In this document: in pieces, positions 24,930-34,167 of the stretch
Numbering within the stretch: position 1 is the stretch's first letter
Layout of the letters: each line of letters begins with the position of its first letter
NCBI GenBank assembly: GCA_014763715.1
Contig: JACXUV010000001.1
Coordinates: 62,001 to 126,000, forward strand
DNA: 64,000 nt
From: Rhodobacterales bacterium
GTDB taxonomy: Bacteria; Pseudomonadota; Alphaproteobacteria; Caulobacterales; Hyphomonadaceae
Direction: 5' to 3'
Notes under the pieces: generated by a model
What the model saw: the letters and a program-made list of their open reading frames with translations, nothing else
Databases searched by the model: none
What the model was told of the DNA's origin: nothing
Made by a program: the position numbers and the translations under genes

Positions 24930-26030
24930 ATGTGGCGCCGCATCGTGTCTCTCATCATCAAGGAAATGCTTGCTATCTGGCGCGACCCCAAGGGACGGGC
25001 TGTGATTCTGGTTCCACCCCTTCTGCAACTCGTGATCTTTGCATTCGCAATGACGATGGAAGTCCGCAATCTCGATATCGCTGTTCTCAATCTCGACACC
25101 GGGAACCGGGGCAGAGAGGTCGAAGCTGGCATTCTCGGCGCGTCGCCTTTTGATGACGTAATTCGCTTGCAATCGGTTAACCAGATCAGGGAGATGATCG
25201 ACGGTCAGCGCGTCATTGCCGTTGTTCATATTGGCCAGGACTTCACCCGTCGGATAGAGGCCGGCGAGTCGGCAGACGTACAGATCATTCTGGACGGCAG
25301 AAAGTCCAATGCGTCGCAGATTGTGAATTCATACCTTTCATCGATTATTTCGCGAGTATCGGCGGCGGCGTATGCGGGACATGAAACGCCTGACGTCTTG
25401 CGCGTCCGGCACTGGTTCAATCCCAATCTTGAATATACATGGTTCACACTCCCCGGACTGGTCGCGACCATTACGCTGCTGACCACGATCATTGTGACGG
25501 CCCTGTCGGTCGCTCGGGAGCGCGAGCTTGGAACCTTCGACCAGTTGCTGGTCTCCCCCCTCAGGCCGCTTGAGATCGTCGTAGGTAAGTCTGCCCCGGG
25601 CCTGATCTTCGGCTATCTGCACGGGACTTTCTTTATCCTTGTTGCAATATTCGGATTCAAAATCCCTTTTGCGGGGTCATTGTTTGCGCTCTATGGGTCG
25701 ATGTTCTTCTATTTGCTCGCAGTGATCGGAATTGGACTTTTCATCTCGGCGATTTCTGCCACGCAACAACAGGCGATATTGGGCGCATTTGTTTTCGCGT
25801 CGCCCGCCGTCCTGCTGTCAGGCTTCATGTCTCCAGTTGAAAACATGCCGGACTGGATGCAACTGGCGACGCAGATAAATCCGCTCCGTCATTTTCTTGT
25901 CGTCGCACAGGGCGTCTTCCTGAAAGACCTTCCTCTCTTTGAAGTGGCTCGCAACACATTTCCACTTGTGCTGATAGCAACCATAACGCTTCCGGCATCG
26001 GCTTGGCTGCTCAGAAAAAAGGTTTCATGA
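24930..26030 (+). CDS. ABC-2 type exporter permease (YbhR-like)
   Basis: A 366-residue paralogue of the preceding permease: one N-terminal helix (GRAVILVPPLLQLVIFAFAM), an extracytoplasmic domain and a five-helix C-terminal bundle with MSPVENMPDWMQ and NPLRHFLVVAQGVFLKD. The ATG at 24930 lies one base after the previous stop; the longer frame starts at a TTG. In E. coli the equivalent exporter contributes to tolerance of cefoperazone and chloramphenicol. Confidence 0.92.
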   Translation: MWRRIVSLIIKEMLAIWRDPKGRAVILVPPLLQLVIFAFAMTMEVRNLDIAVLNLDTGNRGREVEAGILGASPFDDVIRLQSVNQIREMIDGQRVIAVVHIGQDFTRRIEAGESADVQIILDGRKSNASQIVNSYLSSIISRVSAAAYAGHETPDVLRVRHWFNPNLEYTWFTLPGLVATITLLTTIIVTALSVARERELGTFDQLLVSPLRPLEIVVGKSAPGLIFGYLHGTFFILVAIFGFKIPFAGSLFALYGSMFFYLLAVIGIGLFISAISATQQQAILGAFVFASPAVLLSGFMSPVENMPDWMQLATQINPLRHFLVVAQGVFLKDLPLFEVARNTFPLVLIATITLPASAWLLRKKVS

Positions 26031-26684
26031 ATGTCCAAACCCGACGACTCCAGAAGCATCGAAACACGCGACCAGCTAGTTCAGGCCGCCATCGAATTAT
26101 TCGGTCTTGCAGGCTATGATGGAACGTCCACGCGCGCCATTTCAAGCAAGGCAGGCGCATCGCTCGGCGCAATTCCATACCATTTCAAGACCAAGGAAAA
26201 TCTCTATCTCGCCGCTGCAGAAACAATTGCAGAGCAAGTGTCCAGGAAACTTGGCCCGGCACTCGATGCTTTCGAAACCCAAATCTACAGCGACAAACTT
26301 TCCCGCAAACGCGCCATCTCGCTGCTCGAAGAGATATTCACGCCCTTTGTCATGATGCTCGCCAGCAATGATAGTGAAACCTGGGCCCGTTTTACATTAC
26401 GCGAGCAGGCCGCCCCAACCAAAGCATTTGAGATCCTGTACGCCAGCGATATTGGTCGCTTCTTCCGGGCGGTAGTTCATCTAACGGCAATCGCGAGCGG
26501 TGACGACGCTGCGTCCCAAACCGCGCGCATCAGAGGACTGACTCTGGTTGGCCAGGCGCTGGCTTTTCGCGCGGCCAGGGCGCTCTCCCTGCGAACACTT
26601 GAACGGGAAGACCTGGGTGCTCAGGAGATAGCCCTGATCACGACTGCAATCCGTGAAAATATCCGTTTACTGCAATATCTGTAG
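26031..26684 (+). CDS. TetR family regulator, CecR-like
   Basis: A 217-residue TetR protein with helix-turn-helix GTSTRAISSKAGASLGAIPYHF and a C-terminal domain like CecR/DUF1956 (ETWARFTLREQAAPTKAFEILY). It starts directly after the permease stop. CecR (YbiH) represses the ybh exporter in E. coli, so this gene probably controls its own operon, perhaps through the TTGTAC repeats at 20.9 kb. Placing the regulator last, instead of first, differs from E. coli. Confidence 0.9.
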   Translation: MSKPDDSRSIETRDQLVQAAIELFGLAGYDGTSTRAISSKAGASLGAIPYHFKTKENLYLAAAETIAEQVSRKLGPALDAFETQIYSDKLSRKRAISLLEEIFTPFVMMLASNDSETWARFTLREQAAPTKAFEILYASDIGRFFRAVVHLTAIASGDDAASQTARIRGLTLVGQALAFRAARALSLRTLEREDLGAQEIALITTAIRENIRLLQYL

Positions 26685-27130
26685 TCACTCGTGCATCACA
26701 CTTTTCCGCGGTTCGGCATTATTCGCTCTACGAACCATTTCACTCCAAAAGATCACGCCATCGCAAGAACCTCGCAAATCACCAGGGTCGGAAAAATATT
26801 TCGGCACCCACCACATTGTCTGCCCGCACACTGCCGATGACCGGTCCTGCAAGTTTGAGGGCCTTTGGTTGAACGCGAGGCGAGTGTCCGGGAAGACCTG
26901 TCATTCTTCACCAACGCCAGTCTGAACAAATCGTTCATGACACACACCCCGTTCATATGTCGGCCCCCACCGGACTGCCAAATGTCAATAGCTCCCCGAT
27001 CGGCTATTCCGGTCCTACTCCAATGTTCAAGTGGAATTTGATCGCTTTTGACGATATGAGGGAGATCAGTATCTGGCACGTATTTAGCCGATATCAATCT
27101 AATTTGGTCCGGGTCGCCTAGGATGGCCGG
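26685..27130. other. Intergenic region at the join between exporter operon and copper island
   Basis: A 446-base gap. An open leftward frame (26753-27169) has no recognised product and overlaps the next gene's start. AT-rich tracts near 27030-27115 could hold the promoter for the copper genes. No insertion-sequence end, attachment repeat or RNA gene was recognised. Confidence 0.45.
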
Positions 27131-27571
27131 ATGAAGCAACGGGGGGGTAAAATTCAAGTGATCAAACATGCCTTTTTTGTTGGAGCACTGGCGCTTGCTC
27201 CTTTCAGTCTTACGTCTTGTGCGCCAGCCGCACCTGTTTCACAGGAAGACATGGCAAGTCCGGACACGCTCGGCCCGAGGGTCGCACCAGCCTTTGGGTC
27301 GATCCTTTCGCTGGATTCCGCAAACCGAACCATAGAGATCACTCACACTCCGGTCAACGAAACCGGCTGGCCGATCATGCAGATGAACTTTTCCGTCGCG
27401 CACCATGTCGATGTCAGCGGATTTGCACCTGGCGACCCGGTCGAGTTCATTTTCGATTACTCGAATGAAGATGTTCCCGAGATTGTTGCCATAAGGCGCG
27501 TCAGCGCTCGCGAAGTAATCGAGGCACTGGTCCCCGACGACGAAGAGTCCTCCGGCAATGAGCCGAACTGA
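27131..27571 (+). CDS. CusF-like copper-binding lipoprotein
   Basis: A 146-residue protein with a lipoprotein signal (FFVGALALAPFSLTSC, cysteine as lipid site) and a CusF beta-barrel domain. The copper-site residues are in ITHTPVNETGWPIMQMNF: the histidine, the cation-pi tryptophan and the two methionines all match CusF. It would bind Cu(I) at the periplasmic face and pass it to a transporter or oxidase. The ATG at 27131 gives extra residues before the signal; a GTG at 27158 (VIKHAFF) would give a more typical signal peptide. Confidence 0.83.
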   Translation: MKQRGGKIQVIKHAFFVGALALAPFSLTSCAPAAPVSQEDMASPDTLGPRVAPAFGSILSLDSANRTIEITHTPVNETGWPIMQMNFSVAHHVDVSGFAPGDPVEFIFDYSNEDVPEIVAIRRVSAREVIEALVPDDEESSGNEPN

Positions 27572-27637
27572 GTCAGACCTGAGGGTCTTGCTGCGCGAAT
27601 GCGTAACAGTAGCCAACACGAATTGTTGGATACCGAT

Positions 27638-29554
27638 ATGCTTTCAAGACGACATCTGCTGCACTACACGCTGGGAGCAGGCGCTGCTCTCGGGGTAGCT
27701 GGTATGCTTCCAGCGTGGGCCCGCTCCTCCAGTGACGGAAACCTGGGAATTACTTCGGCCTCAGGTACCGCCTTCGATCTGGAGATTGCAGAGTTTCCGG
27801 TACGCATCAACGGTAAGACCGGAAAGGCCGTCGGCATCAATGGACAGCTGCCGGGCCCGCTGCTTCGCTTTCGCGAAGGCGAGACGGTGACGTTGAATGT
27901 CACCAACAAGCTTCAGGAAGACACGTCTGTTCATTGGCACGGCCTGCTTGTCCCGTTCCAGATGGATGGTGTACCGGGTGTTACGTTTCCAGGCATAAAA
28001 CCTGGCAAGACATTCCGCTACCAGTTTCCGGTCCGACAGAATGGCACGTACTGGTATCATTCCCATTCCGGCCTGCAGGAACAACTAGGGCATTATGGCC
28101 CGATCATCATCGAACCGTCAGAGAGGGATCCCATCGGCTACGACCGGGAATACGTTCTGGTGCTCAGTGACTGGTCCTTCACAGACCCGCACCGGATTTA
28201 TGCAAAGCTCAAGAATAATGCCGAAAGCCTGAACTTCCAGCGCAGGACCCTTCCCGACTTTTTGAGGGATGCCGCCAATAGCGGATTCAGTGACACGCTG
28301 GAAGATCGCGCCATGTGGGGCAAAATGCGTATGTCCCCGCGCGATCTCGCAGACGTTGGGGCACCGACCTACACCTATCTCATAAACGGTCATTCCACCG
28401 CTGAGAATTTCAATATGGTGTTCCAGCCCGGCGAGCGCGTCAGACTGCGGATTATCAATGCATCAGCCATGTCGCTCTTCAATGTGCGCATTCCGGGTCT
28501 TCCAATGACCGTTGTGCAATCCGACGGTCTGAATATTCAGCCAATCGAGACGGACGAGTTCCAGATGGGCGTCGCAGAGACTTATGATGTTATCGTTGCT
28601 CCTGAAGATGATCAGACCTACGCCTTCGTCGCCGAGTCAATTGACCGTTCTGGTCAAGCCGTCGCCACCCTCGGCCCTCGACCCGGCCTGCGTGCGGCGG
28701 TTCCGGACCTGCGGCCTGTCCCATCACTGACGATGAAGGACATGGGCATGAGCCATAAGAGCATGGCCGGCATGAGCGATATGGAAAACAGGCCCACCAT
28801 GTCCGACATGTCTGGTATGTCGAGCATGGATCACATGACACATGGGGATATGCCACTTACGGCTATGGGCCCGGATCCGCACGGCCCTCCAACGCAACTG
28901 GCGAGTGTTGAAGCGTCTCTCAAAAAGGGACCTGGCGTTGCAAACATTGCGGCCATGCCCTCAAGCCGGCTTAATGAGCCGGGCATTGGATTATCCGATC
29001 AGCCGCACCGTACACTGACCTATTCTCAGCTTCGCAGCCTCGAGCCGAATCCCGACTCCCGATCACCGCAGAGAGAAGTCGTCATACACCTCACCTCCAA
29101 TATGGAACGCTATATGTGGTCATTCGACGGCGTGAAGTTTTCAGAAGTCACGCAGTCCATCCGGTTTCGCGAAGGCGAACGTGTCCGATTGACCCTCATC
29201 AACGATACAATGATGCCACACCCGATCCATCTCCATGGGATGTTCTTCGACCTCGTCAACGGAGGAGGAGATCATAAGCCGCGCAAGCATACCGTGGTCG
29301 TCAAACCCGCAGAAAAGCTGAGCGTTGACGTTTCGGCAGAACATGTCGGCGACTGGGCCTTTCACTGCCACCTGCTCTACCACATGCATGCCGGCATGAT
29401 GCAGGTCGTGTCCGTCCTGCCGTCCACGGACAAGATGCCAATGGACCATGACATGATGGGGCATGACATGCCTATGGAGCACGAAATGCCGATGGATCAC
29501 GATATGATGGACCACTCCGCCATGGGCCATGACAAGCCTGAGGAGATGAAGTGA
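27638..29554 (+). CDS. copA: CopA-family multicopper oxidase
   Basis: A 638-residue periplasmic oxidase exported by Tat (SRRHLLHYTLGAGAALG). It oxidises Cu(I), and its extra methionines sequester copper. Copper ligands appear as VHWHGLLVP, YWYHSHSG, HPIHLHGMFF and HCHLLYHMHAGMM. Two Met-rich inserts are visible: residues ~367-407 (MSHKSMAGMSDMENR and beyond) and the C-terminal ~597-638 (MDHDMMGHDMPMEHEM and beyond). The start at 27638 places the twin arginines correctly. Its stop overlaps the copB start. Confidence 0.95.
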   Translation: MLSRRHLLHYTLGAGAALGVAGMLPAWARSSSDGNLGITSASGTAFDLEIAEFPVRINGKTGKAVGINGQLPGPLLRFREGETVTLNVTNKLQEDTSVHWHGLLVPFQMDGVPGVTFPGIKPGKTFRYQFPVRQNGTYWYHSHSGLQEQLGHYGPIIIEPSERDPIGYDREYVLVLSDWSFTDPHRIYAKLKNNAESLNFQRRTLPDFLRDAANSGFSDTLEDRAMWGKMRMSPRDLADVGAPTYTYLINGHSTAENFNMVFQPGERVRLRIINASAMSLFNVRIPGLPMTVVQSDGLNIQPIETDEFQMGVAETYDVIVAPEDDQTYAFVAESIDRSGQAVATLGPRPGLRAAVPDLRPVPSLTMKDMGMSHKSMAGMSDMENRPTMSDMSGMSSMDHMTHGDMPLTAMGPDPHGPPTQLASVEASLKKGPGVANIAAMPSSRLNEPGIGLSDQPHRTLTYSQLRSLEPNPDSRSPQREVVIHLTSNMERYMWSFDGVKFSEVTQSIRFREGERVRLTLINDTMMPHPIHLHGMFFDLVNGGGDHKPRKHTVVVKPAEKLSVDVSAEHVGDWAFHCHLLYHMHAGMMQVVSVLPSTDKMPMDHDMMGHDMPMEHEMPMDHDMMDHSAMGHDKPEEMK

Positions 29555-30363
29555 TGCGCAAGGTGATGTTCGCAGCGCTCGCCGCAATCGCCGTTACGAC
29601 AAGCGCATCAGCGCAAGCACATGATGATCAGCCGCCGTCTTCTTCTGAAAAGCCCTGGTCACAGGCCGACGCCTATTTCGGAAAGGAAACAATGGCTGAT
29701 GCCCGCAGGGCGGTTCAGGCCGGAGGCGGCGCACAGAATTCCTTTTATGTTCTGTTCAACCAGCTCGAAGCGCAGTTTTCTGACGAATCGGAATCCCTGT
29801 ACTGGAACGGCCAGGCCAGTTGGGGCGATGATATCAACAAGCTCTGGATAAAGTCCGAGGGACGTACTTCCCTGAATGGCGACGGTACCGAAGACGCCGA
29901 GCTCCAGGCGCTGTATTCCCGCGCAATCTCTCCCTATTGGAACCTTCAAGCCGGCGTGCGGCATGATTTCGAACCCCATGGCCTGACCCATGGCGTACTG
30001 GCGCTCCAAGGATTGGCACCCTACTGGTTCGAGATCGATGCCTCGGCTTTTCTCAGTGAAAAAGGTGACCTGACAGCCCGCTTCGAAGCAGAATACGAGT
30101 TTCTGCTGACGCAGCGTCTGATTCTGCAGCCCCGCATCGAGGCGAACTTCTCCGCGCAGGACATTGCCGAACGCGAGACCGGCTCGGGCCTGAATTCGAT
30201 CGATGCAGGCCTGAGGTTACGATATGAATTCGTCCGGGAACTGGCGCCTTATGTAGGCGTCGAGTGGCAATCTGAATTTGGCGGTTCCCGAGACTATACC
30301 AGAGTAGCTGGCGGAGACCCGGACCAGGTGGTCGTGGTGGGCGGTATCCGCACTTGGTTCTGA
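29554..30363 (+). CDS. copB: Copper resistance outer-membrane protein CopB
   Basis: A 269-residue beta-barrel protein with a signal peptide (FAALAAIAVTTSASAQA) and the CopB core (SFYVLFNQLEAQFSDESESL, YSRAISPYWNLQAGVRHDFE, WFEIDASAFLSEKGD), ending in aromatic GGIRTWF. It lacks the very Met-rich N-terminus of Pseudomonas CopB; only a short His/acidic segment is present. AGGAG and the TGATG junction with copA show coupling. Confidence 0.93.
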   Translation: MRKVMFAALAAIAVTTSASAQAHDDQPPSSSEKPWSQADAYFGKETMADARRAVQAGGGAQNSFYVLFNQLEAQFSDESESLYWNGQASWGDDINKLWIKSEGRTSLNGDGTEDAELQALYSRAISPYWNLQAGVRHDFEPHGLTHGVLALQGLAPYWFEIDASAFLSEKGDLTARFEAEYEFLLTQRLILQPRIEANFSAQDIAERETGSGLNSIDAGLRLRYEFVRELAPYVGVEWQSEFGGSRDYTRVAGGDPDQVVVVGGIRTWF

Positions 30364-30381
30364 AGCAGACCGGAGGATCGG

Positions 30382-30609
30382 ATGGCAAACATGAATCACT
30401 GGATGCCCGGCGGTGTCGGCGGCCTCATCGTCTGGGGCGGAATCATTCTTTTTGCCGGTCTCCTGCTTCGCTCGCTCCCAGGCCGGAGGCGCGATCCCCC
30501 GTCTGATCCGGAAACACCGCTTGAAATTCTCAAACGCCGTTACGCCAGGGGCGAGATCGACCAGGACGAGTTCGAAAGGCGCAAACGCGAGCTCGATGAT
30601 GCCGGGTGA
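30382..30609 (+). CDS. SHOCT-domain small membrane protein
   Basis: A 75-residue protein with one membrane helix (GGLIVWGGIILFAGLLL) and a C-terminal SHOCT motif (LEILKRRYARGEIDQDEFE). SHOCT proteins are common in metal-resistance clusters, but their role is not established. It follows copB by 18 bases. Confidence 0.8.
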   Translation: MANMNHWMPGGVGGLIVWGGIILFAGLLLRSLPGRRRDPPSDPETPLEILKRRYARGEIDQDEFERRKRELDDAG

Positions 30610-30719
30610 GCCGGTTTCGAGGGACATGTGCATCCGGCGCGTATCACCTGCCAGAATGAATGGGTTGCCGGCCGCATGCCGAAAGCCCTGACGACCCGGC
30701 AACAAGACAGGAGCCCTTC

Positions 30720-31772
30720 TTGGACGGCCTCATAGAACCGAATATTCACCCCATCCTGGTCCATTTTGCCTACGCCCTCAGCATGACGGCCGCCGCATCC
30801 TACCTCCTGTGTCGCGTGTTCCCTTCCGGCCGCTGGACCCAATCCTTGCGGCCCGCGGCAGACTGGTTGCTGGCTTTTGCGGCCGCTTCGATCGTGGTGA
30901 CCATCGCCGCGGGCTTCCAGGCCTATTATTCGGTCGATCATGATGAGCCGTCGCACATTGCCATGACGACACACCGCAACTGGGCGGTGCCGTCGGGATC
31001 GGCCATTCTGCTCCTTGCGGTATGGCGCTGGCGAACCCGCGCAAAATCTGCGTCGGTCCTGTTTGTCGGCGCACTTTCTGCCGCCGCCCTCGCGCTGACC
31101 GCGACAGCCTGGTGGGGCGGGAAGATCGTTTACGGATATGGACTTGGCGTGAGGAGTCTGCCCGAGGTCACAGGCCAAGGCCACGATCATCATCATGGTG
31201 GCAAGACAGATGAGGCGGCCATCGCTGCCGGGCATGATGAAATGGCGTCTGCGCCAGGCCATGAGCACTCCGATGACGAGATGGACGACGGGCACCATGA
31301 CGAGATGGCGGAAGGCGGCCACATGGACGGTCCCGGCAGCAATCATGAGGCAGATGCCGGGAGGGTGTCCGGGGCAGCCCAGACCGGCACGCCCGAATTC
31401 GTGGCCGATGCCTTCTCGGCCGCCTTGCGGTCAGGTGATGAAGATGGCTTGCGCGCCATGATGGCACCGGACGCGGTCATCGCGGAGGGCGGACAGGCCG
31501 AGCTGTCCTTCGAGGAATATGCCGGCCATCACATGAAATCCGACATGTCCTTCATGACCATGATGAATGTTCAGCTACAGGACCGGAAAGTCTTCCAGGC
31601 AGGCGACATGGCGACCGTCATTTCGCAATCGGAGATGAACGGTACATACAAGGGTGAGGCCGTCCACCTCCGGTCCATGGAAACCATGGTTCTCATGCGG
31701 AATGAGGACGGTTGGAAAATCACGCATATCCATTGGTCTTCCAGCCCCCTGGATGAAAGCCATGCACACTGA
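30720..31772 (+). CDS. DUF2231 membrane domain fused through a His/Met-rich linker to a SnoaL-like domain
   Basis: About 350 residues from a TTG at 30720, chosen because AGGAG lies seven bases upstream and the protein then begins DGLIEPNIHPILVHFAYAL, the DUF2231 start. Four helices follow to residue ~150. Residues ~154-204 form a linker rich in His, Met, Asp and Glu (GHDHHHGG, HDEMASAPGHEHSDDEMDD), likely to bind metal outside the membrane. Residues ~220-350 are a SnoaL/DUF4440-like domain (EFVADAFSAALRSGDEDGLR to WKITHIHWSSSP). The domain combination is unusual. It may sense or buffer copper; the activity is unknown. Confidence 0.75.
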   Translation: MDGLIEPNIHPILVHFAYALSMTAAASYLLCRVFPSGRWTQSLRPAADWLLAFAAASIVVTIAAGFQAYYSVDHDEPSHIAMTTHRNWAVPSGSAILLLAVWRWRTRAKSASVLFVGALSAAALALTATAWWGGKIVYGYGLGVRSLPEVTGQGHDHHHGGKTDEAAIAAGHDEMASAPGHEHSDDEMDDGHHDEMAEGGHMDGPGSNHEADAGRVSGAAQTGTPEFVADAFSAALRSGDEDGLRAMMAPDAVIAEGGQAELSFEEYAGHHMKSDMSFMTMMNVQLQDRKVFQAGDMATVISQSEMNGTYKGEAVHLRSMETMVLMRNEDGWKITHIHWSSSPLDESHAH

Positions 31773-31905
31773 CAGGAACTCAACTCGGGGCAACCTGCCG
31801 TATCACAAGAGCTGACCCCGGAAAACTCCCATTGGGAACGGGACGAGGGCCACACGTCATGGAAGGAATGCCACAGGTGTTCCAAAGAAAGAGAAGGAGA
31901 CAACC

Positions 31906-32166
31906 ATGAAAATCAAACCACTGGGGCATGCCCTATCCATATTCCTGGCCATGACATTTACCCTATGTATTGCCTGGGGCCTCGTCACACCTGCAAGCCT
32001 TCACATGCATGCTGCATGGGAATCCCTGCTGCCCGATTTTTCCTTTATTTCCGTTCCGAGTTTCTTCCTTGGACTGATCGAGTCCTATCTCTATGGCTGG
32101 TATATCGCGCTGGTTTTTGTCCCGCTCTACAATTATTTCAATCGCGGCAATGTGCGTTCCGGCTGA
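31906..32166 (+). CDS. DUF5676 family membrane protein
   Basis: An 86-residue protein with two membrane helices (ALSIFLAMTFTLCIAWGLV and GLIESYLYGWYIALVFVPLY) joined by LHMHAAWESLLPDF. This is the DUF5676 pattern. The family occurs mostly in copper/silver resistance clusters and has no known function. The GAAGGAG ribosome site is strong. Confidence 0.85.
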   Translation: MKIKPLGHALSIFLAMTFTLCIAWGLVTPASLHMHAAWESLLPDFSFISVPSFFLGLIESYLYGWYIALVFVPLYNYFNRGNVRSG

Positions 32167-32308
32167 GAACAACTGCGGAGACCGGAAAGATACGACACCC
32201 GTATTGCTTCCCGGTTCGAAAGACAGAGCGTGGCCATTCGCCGCCGCCTCGATTTTCTTTGGGAACACTGTAGTGTTGCGCCAAGAGAGGGTTTGAAAGG
32301 ATGACGTC

Positions 32309-32806
32309 ATGAAAAAATGGATGGGGGGCCTGTTGGGCGCCACGCTGGTTGCGCTGATTTCGGGACTGGCATGGCTGGCCATTAGCACCGGGACCGCCAG
32401 GGCCGAAACGATGACCGTCTACAAGACACCCTGGTGCGGCTGCTGCACAGCCTGGGTCAAACATCTCCAGCGGGACGGATTCGAAGTGCGTGTAATCGAG
32501 CGGGAAGATCTCGCCCCCGTCCGCGCGTCGCTGAGCGTGCCGGACCGGCTTGCCTCCTGCCATACGGCGGAAGTTGCCGGATATGCGATCGAAGGACATG
32601 TGCCGGCTGCGGACATCAGGCGCCTGATGTCAGAGCGCCCCGATGCAGCCGGCCTGTCGGTTCCCGGTATGCCTCTGGGCTCTCCCGGCATGGAAATGCA
32701 GGGCCCTCCAGATGCCTATGATGTTATTCTGTTCGGAAGCGGAACTACCCGCACCTATTCGAGCTATGTCGGACGATTCCCGGCCAGCGAGGCCAGCGAG
32801 CCATGA
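32309..32806 (+). CDS. DUF411 periplasmic metal-binding protein
   Basis: A 165-residue protein with an N-terminal signal/anchor (GGLLGATLVALISGLAWLAI) and a thioredoxin-like DUF411 domain. The CxCC site is TPWCGCCTAWVKHL; LASCHTAEVAGYAIEGHVPA is the second conserved block. A Met-rich tail segment (PGMPLGSPGMEMQG) follows. DUF411 proteins are copper-cluster proteins thought to carry or reduce metal in the periplasm. The stop overlaps the next start by four bases. Confidence 0.88.
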   Translation: MKKWMGGLLGATLVALISGLAWLAISTGTARAETMTVYKTPWCGCCTAWVKHLQRDGFEVRVIEREDLAPVRASLSVPDRLASCHTAEVAGYAIEGHVPAADIRRLMSERPDAAGLSVPGMPLGSPGMEMQGPPDAYDVILFGSGTTRTYSSYVGRFPASEASEP

Positions 32807-34137
32807 CACCGGAGACTTATAAGGAAGGGTCGCTCAGCCTGGCCGGAACCGTTGCCATGGGCACCGGTGTGATGATCGGCGCAGGCATATTTGCCCTGAC
32901 CGGACAGGTCGCCCAATATTCCGGCCCGGCCTTTCCGCTCGCCTTCCTCCTTGCGGCGGTCATCAGCGGGTTCAGCGCTTACACTTATATCAAGATGTCG
33001 GACAAATATCCCTCGTCCGGCGGCATCGCCATGATCCTGCAGAAGGCCTACGGGCCTACAACGGTCGCGGCCGCCAGCGCGCTCCTCATGACGATGTCGA
33101 TGATCATCAATGAAAGCCTTGTCGCCCGGACCTTCGGCGCCTATTCGCTGCAATTGTTCGACATCGAAAATACGGACACGCTCGTCCCGGTCCTTGCCGT
33201 CGGGTTGATCGCGGTTGCATTTCTCGTCAATATTGCCGGAAATAGGATCATTGGCGGCGTCTCGAAGATTGCAGCCGTCCTGAAGGTTGGCGGCATACTG
33301 ATATTTTCCGGTGCCGCCCTCTGGGCGTCTGGATTTTCCTTCGAAGCCGCGAGCTCTGCGACGGAAGACGGGACCGGTCCCGCCGGCTTCCTCGCCGGTG
33401 TCGCACTGGCGGTCCTTGCCTTCAAGGGATTTACGACAATCACCAATAGCGGTGCGGAAGTCAGGAACCCCGGCAGGAATGTCGGGCACGCCATCATGTG
33501 GTCTCTGGCGATTTGTCTTGTCGTCTATATGTCCGTCGCCTTTGCTGTGGGGTCGTCGCTGACGCTGGAAGAAATCGTCGCCGCAAAAGATTTCTCGCTC
33601 GCCGAAGCCTCACGTCCCGCCTTTGGTGATCTCGGGGTGGGTTTCACCGTGATTATCGCAATTATCGCGACGGCATCGGGCCTGCTCGCCAGCGTGTTCG
33701 CGGTTTCCCGCATGCTGGCAATGCTGACCGACATGAAACTCATTCCTCACAGGCACTTCGGCATGCCGGGCGGGATTCAGAAACACATGCTGGTCTACAC
33801 CGTTGTTATCGCGGCCATTCTTGCCGCCTTCTTCGACCTCGGCCGGATCGCATCACTTGGGGCGATCTATTATCTTGTCATGGACATTATTATTCACTTT
33901 GGCGTGTTGCGCCATCTGCGCGCGGATGTTGGTGCGCGGGCCTGGATCCTTGTCTCGGCAATCCTGTTCGATGCGGCAGCGCTCGGCGCTTTCATCTTTA
34001 TAAAGGCGACAAGTGATCCCGCGATTATCCTCATTGCCATCGGATCCATGACGGCGATCTTTGCCCTGGAGGCTCTCTATCTTGGCAAGGTCCGCAACAA
34101 GGAAGTATCAGGTCATGAAAGTTCGCATGCCCATTAA
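32803..34137 (+). CDS. APC superfamily permease
   Basis: A 444-residue transporter with about twelve helices; GVMIGAGIFALTGQVAQYSGP is the family's first-helix substrate motif. The central region has SGAEVRNPGRNVGHAI, as in amino-acid/cation permeases, and the tail is His-rich (GHESSHAH). It is translationally coupled to the DUF411 protein, which suggests a metal-related role. The substrate is not known; family members move amino acids, polyamines or metals. Confidence 0.85.
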   Translation: MTPETYKEGSLSLAGTVAMGTGVMIGAGIFALTGQVAQYSGPAFPLAFLLAAVISGFSAYTYIKMSDKYPSSGGIAMILQKAYGPTTVAAASALLMTMSMIINESLVARTFGAYSLQLFDIENTDTLVPVLAVGLIAVAFLVNIAGNRIIGGVSKIAAVLKVGGILIFSGAALWASGFSFEAASSATEDGTGPAGFLAGVALAVLAFKGFTTITNSGAEVRNPGRNVGHAIMWSLAICLVVYMSVAFAVGSSLTLEEIVAAKDFSLAEASRPAFGDLGVGFTVIIAIIATASGLLASVFAVSRMLAMLTDMKLIPHRHFGMPGGIQKHMLVYTVVIAAILAAFFDLGRIASLGAIYYLVMDIIIHFGVLRHLRADVGARAWILVSAILFDAAALGAFIFIKATSDPAIILIAIGSMTAIFALEALYLGKVRNKEVSGHESSHAH

Positions 34138-34167
34138 GCCAGCCTGCCTTTTTGATGTATTCTCCCC

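Noticed and set aside
26753-27169. Leftward 138-residue open frame between the exporter operon and the copper genes
   Set aside because: No ribosome site or recognised domain, and it overlaps the CusF-like gene start.
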